From assembly GCA_938009115.1 (NCBI GenBank), contig CALLHZ010000012.1:1-24219 (forward strand): a stretch of 24,219 bases of DNA, in the 5' to 3' direction. Position 1 is the stretch's first letter. The number at the start of each line of letters is the position of its first letter. Under the pieces are notes generated by a model that worked only from the letters and a program-made list of their open reading frames with translations, did no database searches and was not told the DNA's origin. Made by a program: the position numbers and the translations under genes. Positions 1-7,693 of this stretch are shown here, piece by piece. Source of the DNA: an uncultured Clostridia bacterium (lineage in GTDB: Bacteria; Bacillota; Clostridia; Peptostreptococcales; Anaerovoracaceae).

Positions 1-135
1 CGCAGCCCCTGAGGACTTTTCTTCCGCACCACCGGCACAGATCCAGGTCCTCAGCCCGGCTATCAGCGGATCTTGCTTCAGGTTTTGAAAAATCACCAGA
101 TTGTTCAGCTGGCGGCCCGCTGATTCAAGATCCAT
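1..135 (-). CDS. Unidentified protein, N-terminal 45 residues only (runs off window)
   Basis: An open frame starts at ATG 135-133, overlapping the eno stop codon as TAATG, and continues without a stop to the window edge. The 45 visible residues begin MDLESAGRQLNNLVIFQNLK and continue with a short helical stretch containing QDPLIAGL and RTWICAGG. The stop/start overlap indicates translational coupling to eno and co-transcription with the glycolytic genes. The pattern of a helical start with 'FQNLKQDPLIAGL' is loosely reminiscent of the N-terminus of DUF815-type AAA ATPases, but this is a weak impression and no catalytic motif is visible. I do not assign a function. Confidence 0.5.
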   Translation of the reverse strand, partial: MDLESAGRQLNNLVIFQNLKQDPLIAGLRTWICAGGAEEKSSGAA

Positions 136-1436
136 TACCGTTCTCCCCGCGGAAGGCAATAAAAAGCATTGCGGCCGGCGTAGACCGCCGAATCCCCCAG
201 ACTGTCTTCCAGGCGAAGCAGCTGGTTGTACTTTGCGATCCGATCGGTCCTGGACAGAGAGCCGGTCTTGATCTGCCCGGCATTGAGGGCCACGGCCACA
301 TCGGCAATGGTGGCATCCTCGGTCTCTCCGGAACGATGTGAGATCACTGCAGTATATCCGGCTCGCTTGGCCATCTCCACTGCATCAAAGGTCTCTGTGA
401 TCGTACCGATCTGGTTCACTTTGATCAGAATAGAATTGGCGATCCCCTGGGCGATTCCACGGTCCAGGCGCTCGGTATTGGTCACGAAAAGATCGTCGCC
501 TACCAGCTGCACACGATTTCCCAATGCGTCCGTAAGCTTTTTCCATCCATCCCAGTCATCCTCAGCCAAGCCGTCTTCGATGGAAATGATGGGATACTTG
601 TCCACCAGCATCTCATAATAGCGGATCATTTCCTCCGCCGTGCGGATGACCCCTTCGCCCTTCATGGTATAGGTTCCCGCCGCTGCGTCATACATTTCGG
701 AAGCTGCCACGTCCAAGGCGATCCAAATATCTTGACCCGGCTTGTATCCTGCTTTTTCTACAGCCTCCAGGATCACCCGGATCGCTTCTTCGTTGGTGGA
801 AAGGTTGGGCGCAAAGCCCCCTTCGTCTCCGACTGCGGTATTCAGCCCCCGCGCCTTTAGGACAGCCTTAAGACTGTGAAATACTTCTGCCCCCATCTGG
901 ATCGCCTGGCGAAAGCTCCCGGCGCCCGCGGGCATGATCATGAATTCCTGGATATCCACGGTGTTGTCGGCATGCTCCCCGCCGTTGAGTATGTTCATCA
1001 TCGGTGTGGGCAGCGTTTTGGCATTGACGCCTCCAAGATACTGGTAAAGCGGCAGGCCCAGGCTCTCTGCGGCAGCGCGGGCCGCTGCCATGGAAACACC
1101 CAGGATGGCATTGGCGCCCAGCCGGCCTTTGTTTGCAGTTCCGTCCAATTCGATGAGTTTCCGGTCCAAACCCGTCTGGTCGAAAACGTCCATGCCGGCC
1201 ACAGCCGAAGCGATGACCGTATTGACATTCTCAACAGCCTGCAATACGCCCTTTCCGCCGTAGCGGGCTTTATCGCCGTCCCGCAGCTCCACTGCTTCAT
1301 GGGCGCCGGTTGAAGCGCCGGAAGGCACGATAGCCCGCCCCATGATGTTGTCCTCCAGCCAGACTTCGACTTCCACCGTGGGGTTCCCTCTGGAATCCAA
1401 TACTTCTCTTGCATACACTTCTTCAATATAAGCCAT
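135..1436 (-). CDS. eno: Enolase (phosphopyruvate hydratase)
   Basis: Converts 2-phosphoglycerate to phosphoenolpyruvate in the cytoplasm, the penultimate step of glycolysis. The 433-residue product has the usual full length. Visible active-site features are E205 in GDEGGFAP (about 203-210), the magnesium ligands D242, E287 (in SIEDGLAEDD) and D314 (in VGDDLFVTN), catalytic K339 in LIKVNQIGT, and the signature SHRSGETED at 366-374. The start is ATG 1436, preceded by AAGGAGGAACGATC, a near-ideal ribosome binding site. It follows tpiA by 12 bases and precedes an unidentified gene that starts on its stop codon. No gpmI phosphoglycerate mutase gene separates tpiA and eno, although one is usual in this operon in Bacillota. 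Identification is essentially certain. Confidence 0.98.
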   Translation of the reverse strand: MAYIEEVYAREVLDSRGNPTVEVEVWLEDNIMGRAIVPSGASTGAHEAVELRDGDKARYGGKGVLQAVENVNTVIASAVAGMDVFDQTGLDRKLIELDGTANKGRLGANAILGVSMAAARAAAESLGLPLYQYLGGVNAKTLPTPMMNILNGGEHADNTVDIQEFMIMPAGAGSFRQAIQMGAEVFHSLKAVLKARGLNTAVGDEGGFAPNLSTNEEAIRVILEAVEKAGYKPGQDIWIALDVAASEMYDAAAGTYTMKGEGVIRTAEEMIRYYEMLVDKYPIISIEDGLAEDDWDGWKKLTDALGNRVQLVGDDLFVTNTERLDRGIAQGIANSILIKVNQIGTITETFDAVEMAKRAGYTAVISHRSGETEDATIADVAVALNAGQIKTGSLSRTDRIAKYNQLLRLEDSLGDSAVYAGRNAFYCLPRGER

Positions 1437-1448
1437 GATCGTTCCTCC

Positions 1449-2195
1449 TTAAAAACGTACGATTTTGATAAATTCCTCGGGTACAAGACTTGCGCCGCCC
1501 ACCAGGGCCCCGTCGATGTGAGGAGTGCGCATCAGCTCCGGCGCATTGGCAGGCTTGACGCTGCCGCCGTACTGAATGATGACCTCCTCGGATACCTCTG
1601 CGCCATAAAGCGACTTCAGAATACGCCGGATCAGACCGCACATTTCCCCGGCTTGCCCGGGCGTGGCGGTCCGTCCGGTGCCGATCGCCCAGATCGGTTC
1701 GTAGGCAACGGTGACTCGCCGGGCATCGCCGCCGCCGATACCGCTGAACGCGCTGCGGATCTGCCCTTCTACATAGGCATTCGCATCTCCGGCCTCCCGG
1801 ATGCTCAGGGACTCTCCGACGCAGCAGATCGGAAGGATCCCGCAGGCAAAGGCCTTCTTCAACTTCCGGTTGACCGTGTCATCAGTTTCGCCGAAATATT
1901 GACGACGCTCCGAATGGCCAATGATACAGTAGTCCACACCGACTTCGGCCAGCATTCCGGGAGAGATCTCCCCGGTAAAAGCGCCTTCCTCTTCGTAGTG
2001 CATGTTTTGCGCCGCCAATTTGATACCGCTGCCCTTCAGTGCCTCCTTCAATGCCGCCAGCTGCGTAAAAGGAGCAGCCAGCGCCACAGTTACACCCTCC
2101 GGGCGTTCCATGGCAGAAAATTTCCCGGCAAACTCTAAGGCCTGGGCTGTGGTTTTATACATTTTCCAATTGCCTGCAATGAACGGGGTCCGCAT
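1449..2195 (-). CDS. tpiA: Triosephosphate isomerase
   Basis: Interconverts dihydroxyacetone phosphate and glyceraldehyde 3-phosphate. The 248-residue TIM barrel has the standard length and catalytic set: N9 and K11 in GNWKM, H94 in IIGHSERRQYFGE, E166 in VAYEPIWAIGTGRTA, and the phosphate-binding QYGGSVKP at 208-215. An upstream in-frame start at 2216 exists, but ATG 2195 is chosen because GAGGAGA lies six bases ahead of it and the family begins right at this point. The gene starts 13 bases after the pgk stop and ends 12 bases before eno, so the three are one transcript. Confidence 0.97.
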   Translation of the reverse strand: MRTPFIAGNWKMYKTTAQALEFAGKFSAMERPEGVTVALAAPFTQLAALKEALKGSGIKLAAQNMHYEEEGAFTGEISPGMLAEVGVDYCIIGHSERRQYFGETDDTVNRKLKKAFACGILPICCVGESLSIREAGDANAYVEGQIRSAFSGIGGGDARRVTVAYEPIWAIGTGRTATPGQAGEMCGLIRRILKSLYGAEVSEEVIIQYGGSVKPANAPELMRTPHIDGALVGGASLVPEEFIKIVRF

Positions 2196-2208
2196 ATCGT
2201 TCTCCTCT

Positions 2209-3393
2209 CTATGCATCCAGCAGCGCAGCGACGCCGGGAAGTGTTTTGCCTTCTAGAAATTCCATGGAGGCGCCGCCGCCGGTGGAAATATGGCTCATAC
2301 GGCCTGCAAGCCCGAATTGCTTGACGGCAGCGGCCGAATCACCTCCGCCGATAATGGTGACGCCCGTATTCTCCGACAAAGCAAGTGCAACTGCCCGGGT
2401 CCCCTCTTCGAAAGCAGGAAACTCAAAAACACCCATCGGGCCGTTCCAAATCACCGTGGCGGCCCGGCGAATGACGGCAGTGAAGCGTTCAATGGATTTG
2501 GGCCCGATATCCATGCCCATCCATCCCTGAGGGATCTTGTCGATGTCCATGACTCTTGCGTTGCAGTCCGCCAGGAACGCGTCACCCGCTTTATTGTCAA
2601 CAGGCAGAAGGAACTCGACACCCTTCTTCCGGGCCTTTTCCTGCAGAGCTCGCGCAAGGCCAAGCTTGTCCTCCTCCAAAAGAGAACTCCCGATTTCGCC
2701 CCCGTTGGCTTTGATGAATGTATAAGCCATTCCCCCGCCGATGAGGATCTGATCGGCCCGGTCGATCAGGTTTTCGATGACGCCGATTTTATCGCTCACT
2801 TTCGATCCGCCCAAAATCGCCGTGAACGGCCGGGACGGGTCATCCAGGGCGCCGCCTAAAAATTCCAGCTCCTTCGATATCAAAAGACCGCAAACGCCCG
2901 GCAGGAACTCGGTAACGCCCACTGTGGAAGCGTGCGCCCGGTGGGCAGTGCCAAAAGCGTCATTGACATAAAGGTCGCCCAGCTCTGCAAGTTCCCGGGA
3001 AAAGCCCGGGTCGTTGGCTTCTTCTTCCGGCCGGTACCTGAGATTCTCCAGCAGCATCACCTGCCTTGGCTGCAGCTGCCTGGCCGCGCTGCGGACCCCG
3101 TCATCCACGACGGAAGGAGATGGAAGAAAAATCACCTCCACTCCAAGCATGGCGGACAATTTTTCAGCCACAGGCGCCAAGGTAAACTCTTTGTTCGGCA
3201 TACCCTTGGGACGCCCCAGATGTGACATCAGAATCACGGAGGCTTCGCGATCCAAAAGATATTTTATGGTTGGAAGCGATGCCTGTATCCTGGTGTCGTC
3301 GCTGATCGCTCCGCCTTCCATGGGCACATTCAAGTCGCAGCGAACCAGGACCTTGCGGCCGGCCACCTCCATCTGGGTAATGGATTTTTTCAT
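2209..3393 (-). CDS. pgk: Phosphoglycerate kinase
   Basis: Transfers phosphate from 1,3-bisphosphoglycerate to ADP, the first ATP-yielding step of glycolysis. The 394-residue product shows the N-domain substrate motifs VLVRCDLNVP (about 15-24) and SHLGRPKG, the hinge and nucleotide motifs (ILGGSKVSDKIGVI, WNGPMGVFE) and the C-terminal GGGDSAAAV loop. ATG 3393 is preferred over TTG 3414, which only overlaps the rpoN stop, because AAAGGGAG lies about seven bases upstream of the ATG and the resulting length matches the family. It sits directly after rpoN. The gapA (GAPDH) gene that normally precedes pgk in Bacillota operons is not here. Confidence 0.97.
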   Translation of the reverse strand: MKKSITQMEVAGRKVLVRCDLNVPMEGGAISDDTRIQASLPTIKYLLDREASVILMSHLGRPKGMPNKEFTLAPVAEKLSAMLGVEVIFLPSPSVVDDGVRSAARQLQPRQVMLLENLRYRPEEEANDPGFSRELAELGDLYVNDAFGTAHRAHASTVGVTEFLPGVCGLLISKELEFLGGALDDPSRPFTAILGGSKVSDKIGVIENLIDRADQILIGGGMAYTFIKANGGEIGSSLLEEDKLGLARALQEKARKKGVEFLLPVDNKAGDAFLADCNARVMDIDKIPQGWMGMDIGPKSIERFTAVIRRAATVIWNGPMGVFEFPAFEEGTRAVALALSENTGVTIIGGGDSAAAVKQFGLAGRMSHISTGGGASMEFLEGKTLPGVAALLDA

Positions 3394-3410
3394 CTCAGTC
3401 TCCCTTTCAT

Positions 3411-4850
3411 TCAATATCGTTTTCTCTTGGATGAAGCCGGGATATGCAGCTCATCCCGGTATTTTGCAACAGTCCTTCGCGACAGTTCGATACCCCGCTC
3501 GTTTTTAAGGCGGCCGACGATGGCCTGATCACTCAAGGGCTCGTGGGGATCCTCGTCGGAGACCATTTCTTTCAGGATCTCCTTGACGCTCTCTGAACCA
3601 ACGCCCGCTCCCTGGCTGTCGAGAACGCCGCCGGTAAAAAAGTACTTCAGCTCATAAAGGCCTCGGGGCGTCTGAACATATTTGCCATTCACAGCCCGGC
3701 TGACAGTAGACTCATGGACACCGGCTTCATCGGCGATCTCAGCCAGCGTCATAGGCTTCAAATGCTTGCTACCTTGTTCGAAAAAAGCACGCTGATGGCG
3801 GACGATGGCCGTGACGACATGGTAGATCGTCCGCTTTCGCTGTTCGATACTTTTGATAAGCCAGACTGCGGCATTCAGTCTCTTGTTCAGAAAATCCGTG
3901 ATCTGGCTGTCCGGATCAGCTTCTGTCAATACCTTCCGGTAATAAGGGCTGATCGAAAGCTGAGGAGTATTTCGTTCGTTCAACAGCACGACATATTCTT
4001 CGCCGACCTTCTCGACTGTCACATCGGCAGATACATAGCGGACCTCCTGAGAAGAACCGAACTGCCTGCCGGGTTTTGGCTCCAGACTGCGAATACGATC
4101 ACAGTATGCCTGGGCTTCTTCCGCAGACAGGGCATTCGCTCTGGCAATGAGCGAGATCCTGTTTCTGGCGATATCTTCCAGGTGGTCATTCACCAGCCGA
4201 AGAGCAACCTCGTCATCCTGTCCTTTGCGCTTCAGCTGAAGCGTAAGGCATTCCCGGAGATCCCTGGCGCCCACGCCCGGCGGGTCCAGACTTTGAACGG
4301 CCGCCAGCGCCTCCTCGATATGAGAAGGAGCTACAGAGGAAAGTTCTGCGAGTTCCCGGGTGTTCAAAGTCAGATAGCCGTTTTCGTCCAGCGCCTCGAT
4401 GATCAGCTTCGCAACTTTGCAGCATTCGGTATTGAGGCAGACAAACTGTATCTGAGTCATGAGGTACTCGGTCAAGGAAACATCGTCGCTCAAATATTGC
4501 TCGTAGGAGTAATCCTGAGGAGAAGGATCTGCCTGAAGCTGGCGATAGCTGATGTCGTCATATCCGCGCTCCCGGATATGCTCGCCCCAGTCAAACCCGT
4601 CATCCTTTACTGTGTCGTACTCCCTCTGGTCCTCCGGCATGTTGATGCCCAGAGAGTCCTCCTGGGCAGACTCTTTTTCGGCGGGACTCTGCTCATCCAG
4701 CTCCAGGACGGGATTGGCCATGAGCTGATCCGCCACATAAGCCTCCAGTTCCTGCGAAGTGAACTGGAGGATCTTGATGGCCTGGATCAACTCCGGGGTC
4801 ATCACAAGCTTTTGACTTTGTTCCAGCACAAGCTCGTAACCGATTTTCAA
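3411..4850 (-). CDS. rpoN: RNA polymerase sigma-54 factor
   Basis: Sigma-54 directs RNA polymerase to -24/-12 promoters and needs an AAA+ enhancer-binding activator. The 479-residue protein has the Gln/Leu-rich activator-interaction region I at about 1-50 (LEQSQKLVMTPELIQAIKIL), an acidic linker, the core-binding and HTH domain, and a C-terminal RpoN box (SRRTVAKYRDE, about 457-467). The start is TTG 4850: GGAAGGAGG sits directly before it and the protein then begins MKIGYELVLEQ as the family does. Longer starts at GTG 4877 or ATG 4868 would place the Shine-Dalgarno inside the gene. It is the first gene of the rpoN-pgk-tpiA-eno transcript. In clostridia rpoN commonly sits just before cggR-gap-pgk, so its position is recognisable although cggR and gap are missing. 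No activator gene is in the window. Confidence 0.96.
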   Translation of the reverse strand: MKIGYELVLEQSQKLVMTPELIQAIKILQFTSQELEAYVADQLMANPVLELDEQSPAEKESAQEDSLGINMPEDQREYDTVKDDGFDWGEHIRERGYDDISYRQLQADPSPQDYSYEQYLSDDVSLTEYLMTQIQFVCLNTECCKVAKLIIEALDENGYLTLNTRELAELSSVAPSHIEEALAAVQSLDPPGVGARDLRECLTLQLKRKGQDDEVALRLVNDHLEDIARNRISLIARANALSAEEAQAYCDRIRSLEPKPGRQFGSSQEVRYVSADVTVEKVGEEYVVLLNERNTPQLSISPYYRKVLTEADPDSQITDFLNKRLNAAVWLIKSIEQRKRTIYHVVTAIVRHQRAFFEQGSKHLKPMTLAEIADEAGVHESTVSRAVNGKYVQTPRGLYELKYFFTGGVLDSQGAGVGSESVKEILKEMVSDEDPHEPLSDQAIVGRLKNERGIELSRRTVAKYRDELHIPASSKRKRY

Positions 4851-4893
4851 GATATCCCTCCTTCCCATCCGCTTCACTGTTTGCTAACTTGAA

Positions 4894-4922
4894 ATTATAA
4901 CATCCGGGGTGTGTTATTTCAA
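4894..4922 (-). promoter_or_regulatory. Sigma-A promoter of rpoN-pgk-tpiA-eno
   Basis: On the minus strand TTGAAA (4922-4917) and TATAAT (4899-4894) are separated by exactly 17 bases, and a TG one base before the -10 makes it an extended -10. The -35 lies inside the last codons of trmL. This implies the glycolytic transcript starts here, about 50 bases before the TTG start of rpoN, independently of trmL. An inverted repeat, ATAACA-N9-TGTTAT (4897-4917), fills the spacer and touches both hexamers, so it could be an operator. Confidence 0.7.
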
Positions 4923-5384
4923 TTCGGGAAAATCCAGCTGCCGCAAGGCTTCATACAAAACAATCGCCGCGGCGTTGGAAAGGTTGATGGATCTCAGCTG
5001 CGCATCCCTGCCCATGGGGATGCGGATCGTGTCCGCCAATCGCTCCTGTATGAACGCACCGGGCAAGCCCCGGGTCTCACGGCCGAAAATCAGCATATCT
5101 TCGTCCCGGTAGCGCACATCAGTGTAAGACTGCACGCCTTTGGTCGTAGCAAGAAACATCCGCTGTTCCCCCCAATCGCGAAGGAAGGCCGGCAGATCGT
5201 CGTGGACAAGCAGCTTCACGAAGGGCCAGTAGTCCAGCCCCGCCCGCTTCAGCTGACGGTCGTCGATGGAAAAACCCAGGGGCTTGACCAAATGAAGCAC
5301 CGTGCCGGTCGCGGCGCATGTTCTGGAAATATTTCCGGTGTTGGGGGGGATCTCCGGTTCCACCAATACAATATGCAATGCCAT
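4914..5384 (-). CDS. trmL: tRNA (cytidine(34)-2'-O)-methyltransferase
   Basis: SAM-dependent SPOUT methyltransferase that 2'-O-methylates the wobble nucleotide of certain leucine tRNAs. The 156-residue protein is the compact TrmL/CspR form lacking extra RNA-binding domains. Family motifs are visible: the N-terminal VEPEIPPNTGNISRTCAATG, the trefoil-knot motif MLIFGRETRGLP and the C-terminal IPMGRDAQLRSINLSNAAA. The start ATG 5384 fits the family N-terminus (MALHIVLVEPEIPPNTGN), though the Shine-Dalgarno sequence is poor. It is divergent from hom and followed by the rpoN promoter, whose -35 overlaps its final codons. Confidence 0.93.
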   Translation of the reverse strand: MALHIVLVEPEIPPNTGNISRTCAATGTVLHLVKPLGFSIDDRQLKRAGLDYWPFVKLLVHDDLPAFLRDWGEQRMFLATTKGVQSYTDVRYRDEDMLIFGRETRGLPGAFIQERLADTIRIPMGRDAQLRSINLSNAAAIVLYEALRQLDFPELK

Positions 5385-5426
5385 GGTGGTATTGTACTAC
5401 ATTTTCTTCTTACATAGTATATTGTA

Positions 5427-5435
5427 TGGTATAAT
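5427..5435 (+). promoter_or_regulatory. Extended -10 promoter of hom
   Basis: TGGTATAAT is a perfect extended -10 (TGnTATAAT) about 57 bases upstream of the hom start in the trmL-hom divergent gap. The -35 position 17 bases upstream (TTCTTA, 5407-5412) is weak, which is common for extended -10 promoters. Confidence 0.6.
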
Positions 5436-5492
5436 GTTTTCCGTACAAATCGGACGGACCCTTTTCGTTCGCTAAAATTACGGAGGTAAAGA

Positions 5493-6509
5493 ATGAAAAA
5501 AGACACCATCGGCGTAGCGCTCCTGGGCTGCGGAAACGTAGGGAGCGGAACATTCCGGGTACTGCAGGAAAACGCCGGGATCATCGCAGGGCGAGCCGGA
5601 GCGGATGTGAAGGTGAAAGCCATCCTCGTGAACGACCTTGGAAAAGAGCGTGAGCCCTGGATCCCGAGAGAATTGCTCACCAATGATTTTTCCCTGATCC
5701 TGAATGATCCGGAAATTGATATCATCGCAGAGCTGATGGGCGGATTGGACCCGGCGGTATCCTATATGAAGCAAGCCCTGGAGGCAGGCAAGCATGTAGT
5801 AAGCGCCAACAAAGCAGCTCTGGCCAGATCCGGAGAAGAACTGACGAAGAATGCGCTGGCACGGAATCTGATGCTGCGATACGAAGCAGCCGTATGCGGC
5901 GCCATTCCCGTAATGAACGCGATCTCCACGGCCCTGGCGGCCAATGAGATCGTCAAGATCCAAGGCATCCTCAACGGCACCACCAACTACATCCTCACCC
6001 GCATGGACGAAGACCACGCGCCCTACGCCCAGGTGCTGAAGGACGCGCAGGACAAAGGCTTCGCCGAAGCGGACCCCACCGGTGACGTGGAAGGCCATGA
6101 TGCGGTCAACAAGCTGTCGCTCCTGATCGCGGCCGGGTTTGGCCAATACGTGAGCCCTGATGAGATCCAGCGCGAAGGGATCACGGGTGTCACAGAGGAA
6201 GATCTTCGCAAGGCTGCGGCCGAAAACGGCAAGATCAAGCTCATCGGTACCGCCGTCAAGGAAAAGGACGGGATCCGGGCCAGCGTCAGGCCCGTGCTGG
6301 TTCCGGCTGACAATCCGCTGTCGCGGGTCCGCAATGAATTCAATGCAGTGCTGATTTCATGCAATATGGCTGACGACATCTTCCTGCAGGGAAGAGGCGC
6401 CGGTCCCCTGCCCACGGGAAGCGCGGTGGCCGGCGACATCCTGGAGATCGCCGCTTGTATCGTTCGAGGCACTGATAAGGGCGCGCTGCCCACTTGGAGG
6501 ATGCAATGA
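5493..6509 (+). CDS. hom: Homoserine dehydrogenase, short form without ACT domain
   Basis: Reduces aspartate semialdehyde to homoserine with NAD(P)H, the branch point toward threonine and methionine. The 338-residue protein has an N-terminal Rossmann fold (GCGNVG, 12-17), the VVSANKAAL nucleotide/substrate motif, the catalytic-domain GILNGTTNYILTRM signature and ADPTGDVEGHDAVNKLS with the catalytic lysine. It stops after the catalytic domain, whereas the common bacterial form of roughly 400-430 residues carries a C-terminal ACT domain for threonine feedback. This enzyme may therefore not be feedback-inhibited in that way. The start is ATG 5493 with GGAGGT seven bases ahead. Its stop overlaps the next start (ATGA). 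No thrB, thrC or aspartokinase gene is nearby. Confidence 0.94.
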   Translation: MKKDTIGVALLGCGNVGSGTFRVLQENAGIIAGRAGADVKVKAILVNDLGKEREPWIPRELLTNDFSLILNDPEIDIIAELMGGLDPAVSYMKQALEAGKHVVSANKAALARSGEELTKNALARNLMLRYEAAVCGAIPVMNAISTALAANEIVKIQGILNGTTNYILTRMDEDHAPYAQVLKDAQDKGFAEADPTGDVEGHDAVNKLSLLIAAGFGQYVSPDEIQREGITGVTEEDLRKAAAENGKIKLIGTAVKEKDGIRASVRPVLVPADNPLSRVRNEFNAVLISCNMADDIFLQGRGAGPLPTGSAVAGDILEIAACIVRGTDKGALPTWRMQ

Positions 6510-7009
6510 GTCTGTATCAGCAATGGAATGAATGGATCCAGGGGCAAACCGACGATACGTTCGACGCCTTCTGGGAAAAGTACTCTTCTGCGGAAGAACG
6601 CATATATAGAGATGTCCTGTCCCGCTGGCCGGAAGTGACTCAGGGGGTTTTGGCCGATCTGGCGAAGCAGTATGAGGTTGAGCCGGTGCTGTATATGGGT
6701 TTTTTGGATGGCATCAATTCCAGCCTGACAGAACCGTTGCCTCTGGAAACCTACGACGAATCCAGCGAAGTGAAGCTCGATATCGTCTGCGAAACTCTTT
6801 TGTTCAATATGTTTGCGGCCAAGGCTGACTACCTTTACGGACTGGAGGAATGGAACGGCATCTTGTCCAAGGAGCAGCAGGAATCCGTCTATGACCGCTA
6901 CCGCCGGTCCAGGACAGTGGTCAAGGATCCAAAAATCGGACGGAACGACCCCTGTCCCTGCGGCAGCGGAAAGAAGTACAAGAAATGTTGCGGAAAGAAC
7001 GAGGACTAG
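6506..7009 (+). CDS. SEC-C zinc-motif protein
   Basis: A 167-residue protein of unknown function ending in a complete SEC-C motif, C150-x-C152-x8-C161-C162 within DPCPCGSGKKYKKCC, the zinc-binding module also found at the tail of SecA. Residues 1 to about 135 form an acidic, largely helical domain (many Glu, Tyr and Trp) that I do not recognise. The start ATG 6506 overlaps the hom stop (ATGA) with GGAGG six bases ahead. An upstream TTG at 6494 is less suitable. The overlap implies translational coupling to hom, and nth follows after one base. The neighbours are metabolically unrelated, so a functional link is not implied. Confidence 0.85.
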   Translation: MSLYQQWNEWIQGQTDDTFDAFWEKYSSAEERIYRDVLSRWPEVTQGVLADLAKQYEVEPVLYMGFLDGINSSLTEPLPLETYDESSEVKLDIVCETLLFNMFAAKADYLYGLEEWNGILSKEQQESVYDRYRRSRTVVKDPKIGRNDPCPCGSGKKYKKCCGKNED

Positions 7010-7010
7010 A

Positions 7011-7646
7011 ATGCCTCTTCTGAAAAAAGAAGGCCGGGAATATGTGATCCGGGGACTGCTTCAGGCTTATCCCAATGCTGCCTGCGCTTTGGATTTCGGC
7101 TCTGTTTTTCAGCTGCTGGTGTCCGTTGTGCTGTCTGCGCAAACCACGGACAAGAGCGTCAACGAAGTAACGCCGGAACTCTTCCGCCGGGCGCCGGACG
7201 CCCGGGCCATGGCGGAGTTGTCCGCCGAAGAGATCCAGCAGCTGATCCAGCGCATCGGCATGTACCGGACCAAGGCAGCCAATCTGTCCAAGTTGTCCCG
7301 GACCCTCCTGGAGAAATACAACGGCATCGTGCCGGGGGATTACGACCGTCTGGTGGAGTTGCCCGGCGTAGGCCGCAAAACGGCCAATGTGGTTTTATCA
7401 GTGGCCTTTGGCGAACAGCGGATCGCCGTGGACACCCACGTGTTTCGCCTGGCAAACCGAATCGGACTCACCCAGGAACCGGATGTGCTGAAAACCGAGC
7501 TGGCATTGATGAAAGCGATCCCGGAAGAAAACTGGACCGCCATGCACCACGCTCTGATTTTTCACGGCAGGCAGGTCTGCAGCGCGAAAAAACCCCGCTG
7601 CGAAGATTGCTGCATCCGTGAAGCATGCCTTCGCAACGGGCTATAA
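7011..7646 (+). CDS. nth: Endonuclease III
   Basis: Bifunctional DNA glycosylase/AP lyase that removes oxidised pyrimidines in base excision repair. The 211-residue product has the helix-hairpin-helix motif LVELPGVGRKTANVVLS with the catalytic lysine in GRKTA, the catalytic aspartate in VDTHVFRLANRIGL, and a C-terminal 4Fe-4S cluster site with the exact spacing C-x6-C-x2-C-x5-C. ATG 7011 follows the SEC-C gene after one base, with GAGG six bases upstream inside that gene's last codons. The open frame extends further upstream, but that part overlaps the SEC-C gene and does not resemble the family. Confidence 0.96.
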   Translation: MPLLKKEGREYVIRGLLQAYPNAACALDFGSVFQLLVSVVLSAQTTDKSVNEVTPELFRRAPDARAMAELSAEEIQQLIQRIGMYRTKAANLSKLSRTLLEKYNGIVPGDYDRLVELPGVGRKTANVVLSVAFGEQRIAVDTHVFRLANRIGLTQEPDVLKTELALMKAIPEENWTAMHHALIFHGRQVCSAKKPRCEDCCIREACLRNGL

Positions 7647-7667
7647 AGATCCCCACTATCTGCGCTT

Positions 7668-7693
7668 AAAAGCCGCCGCCGGGCGGCTTTTTT
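7668..7693. terminator. Bidirectional rho-independent terminator between nth and nrdJ
   Basis: The stem AGCCGCC/GGCGGCT (7671-7677 with 7682-7688) has a four-base loop and is flanked by A4 on the left and T6 on the right. It can end both the plus-strand hom-nth transcript and the minus-strand nrdJ transcript. The nrdJ stop codon overlaps its right flank. Confidence 0.85.
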
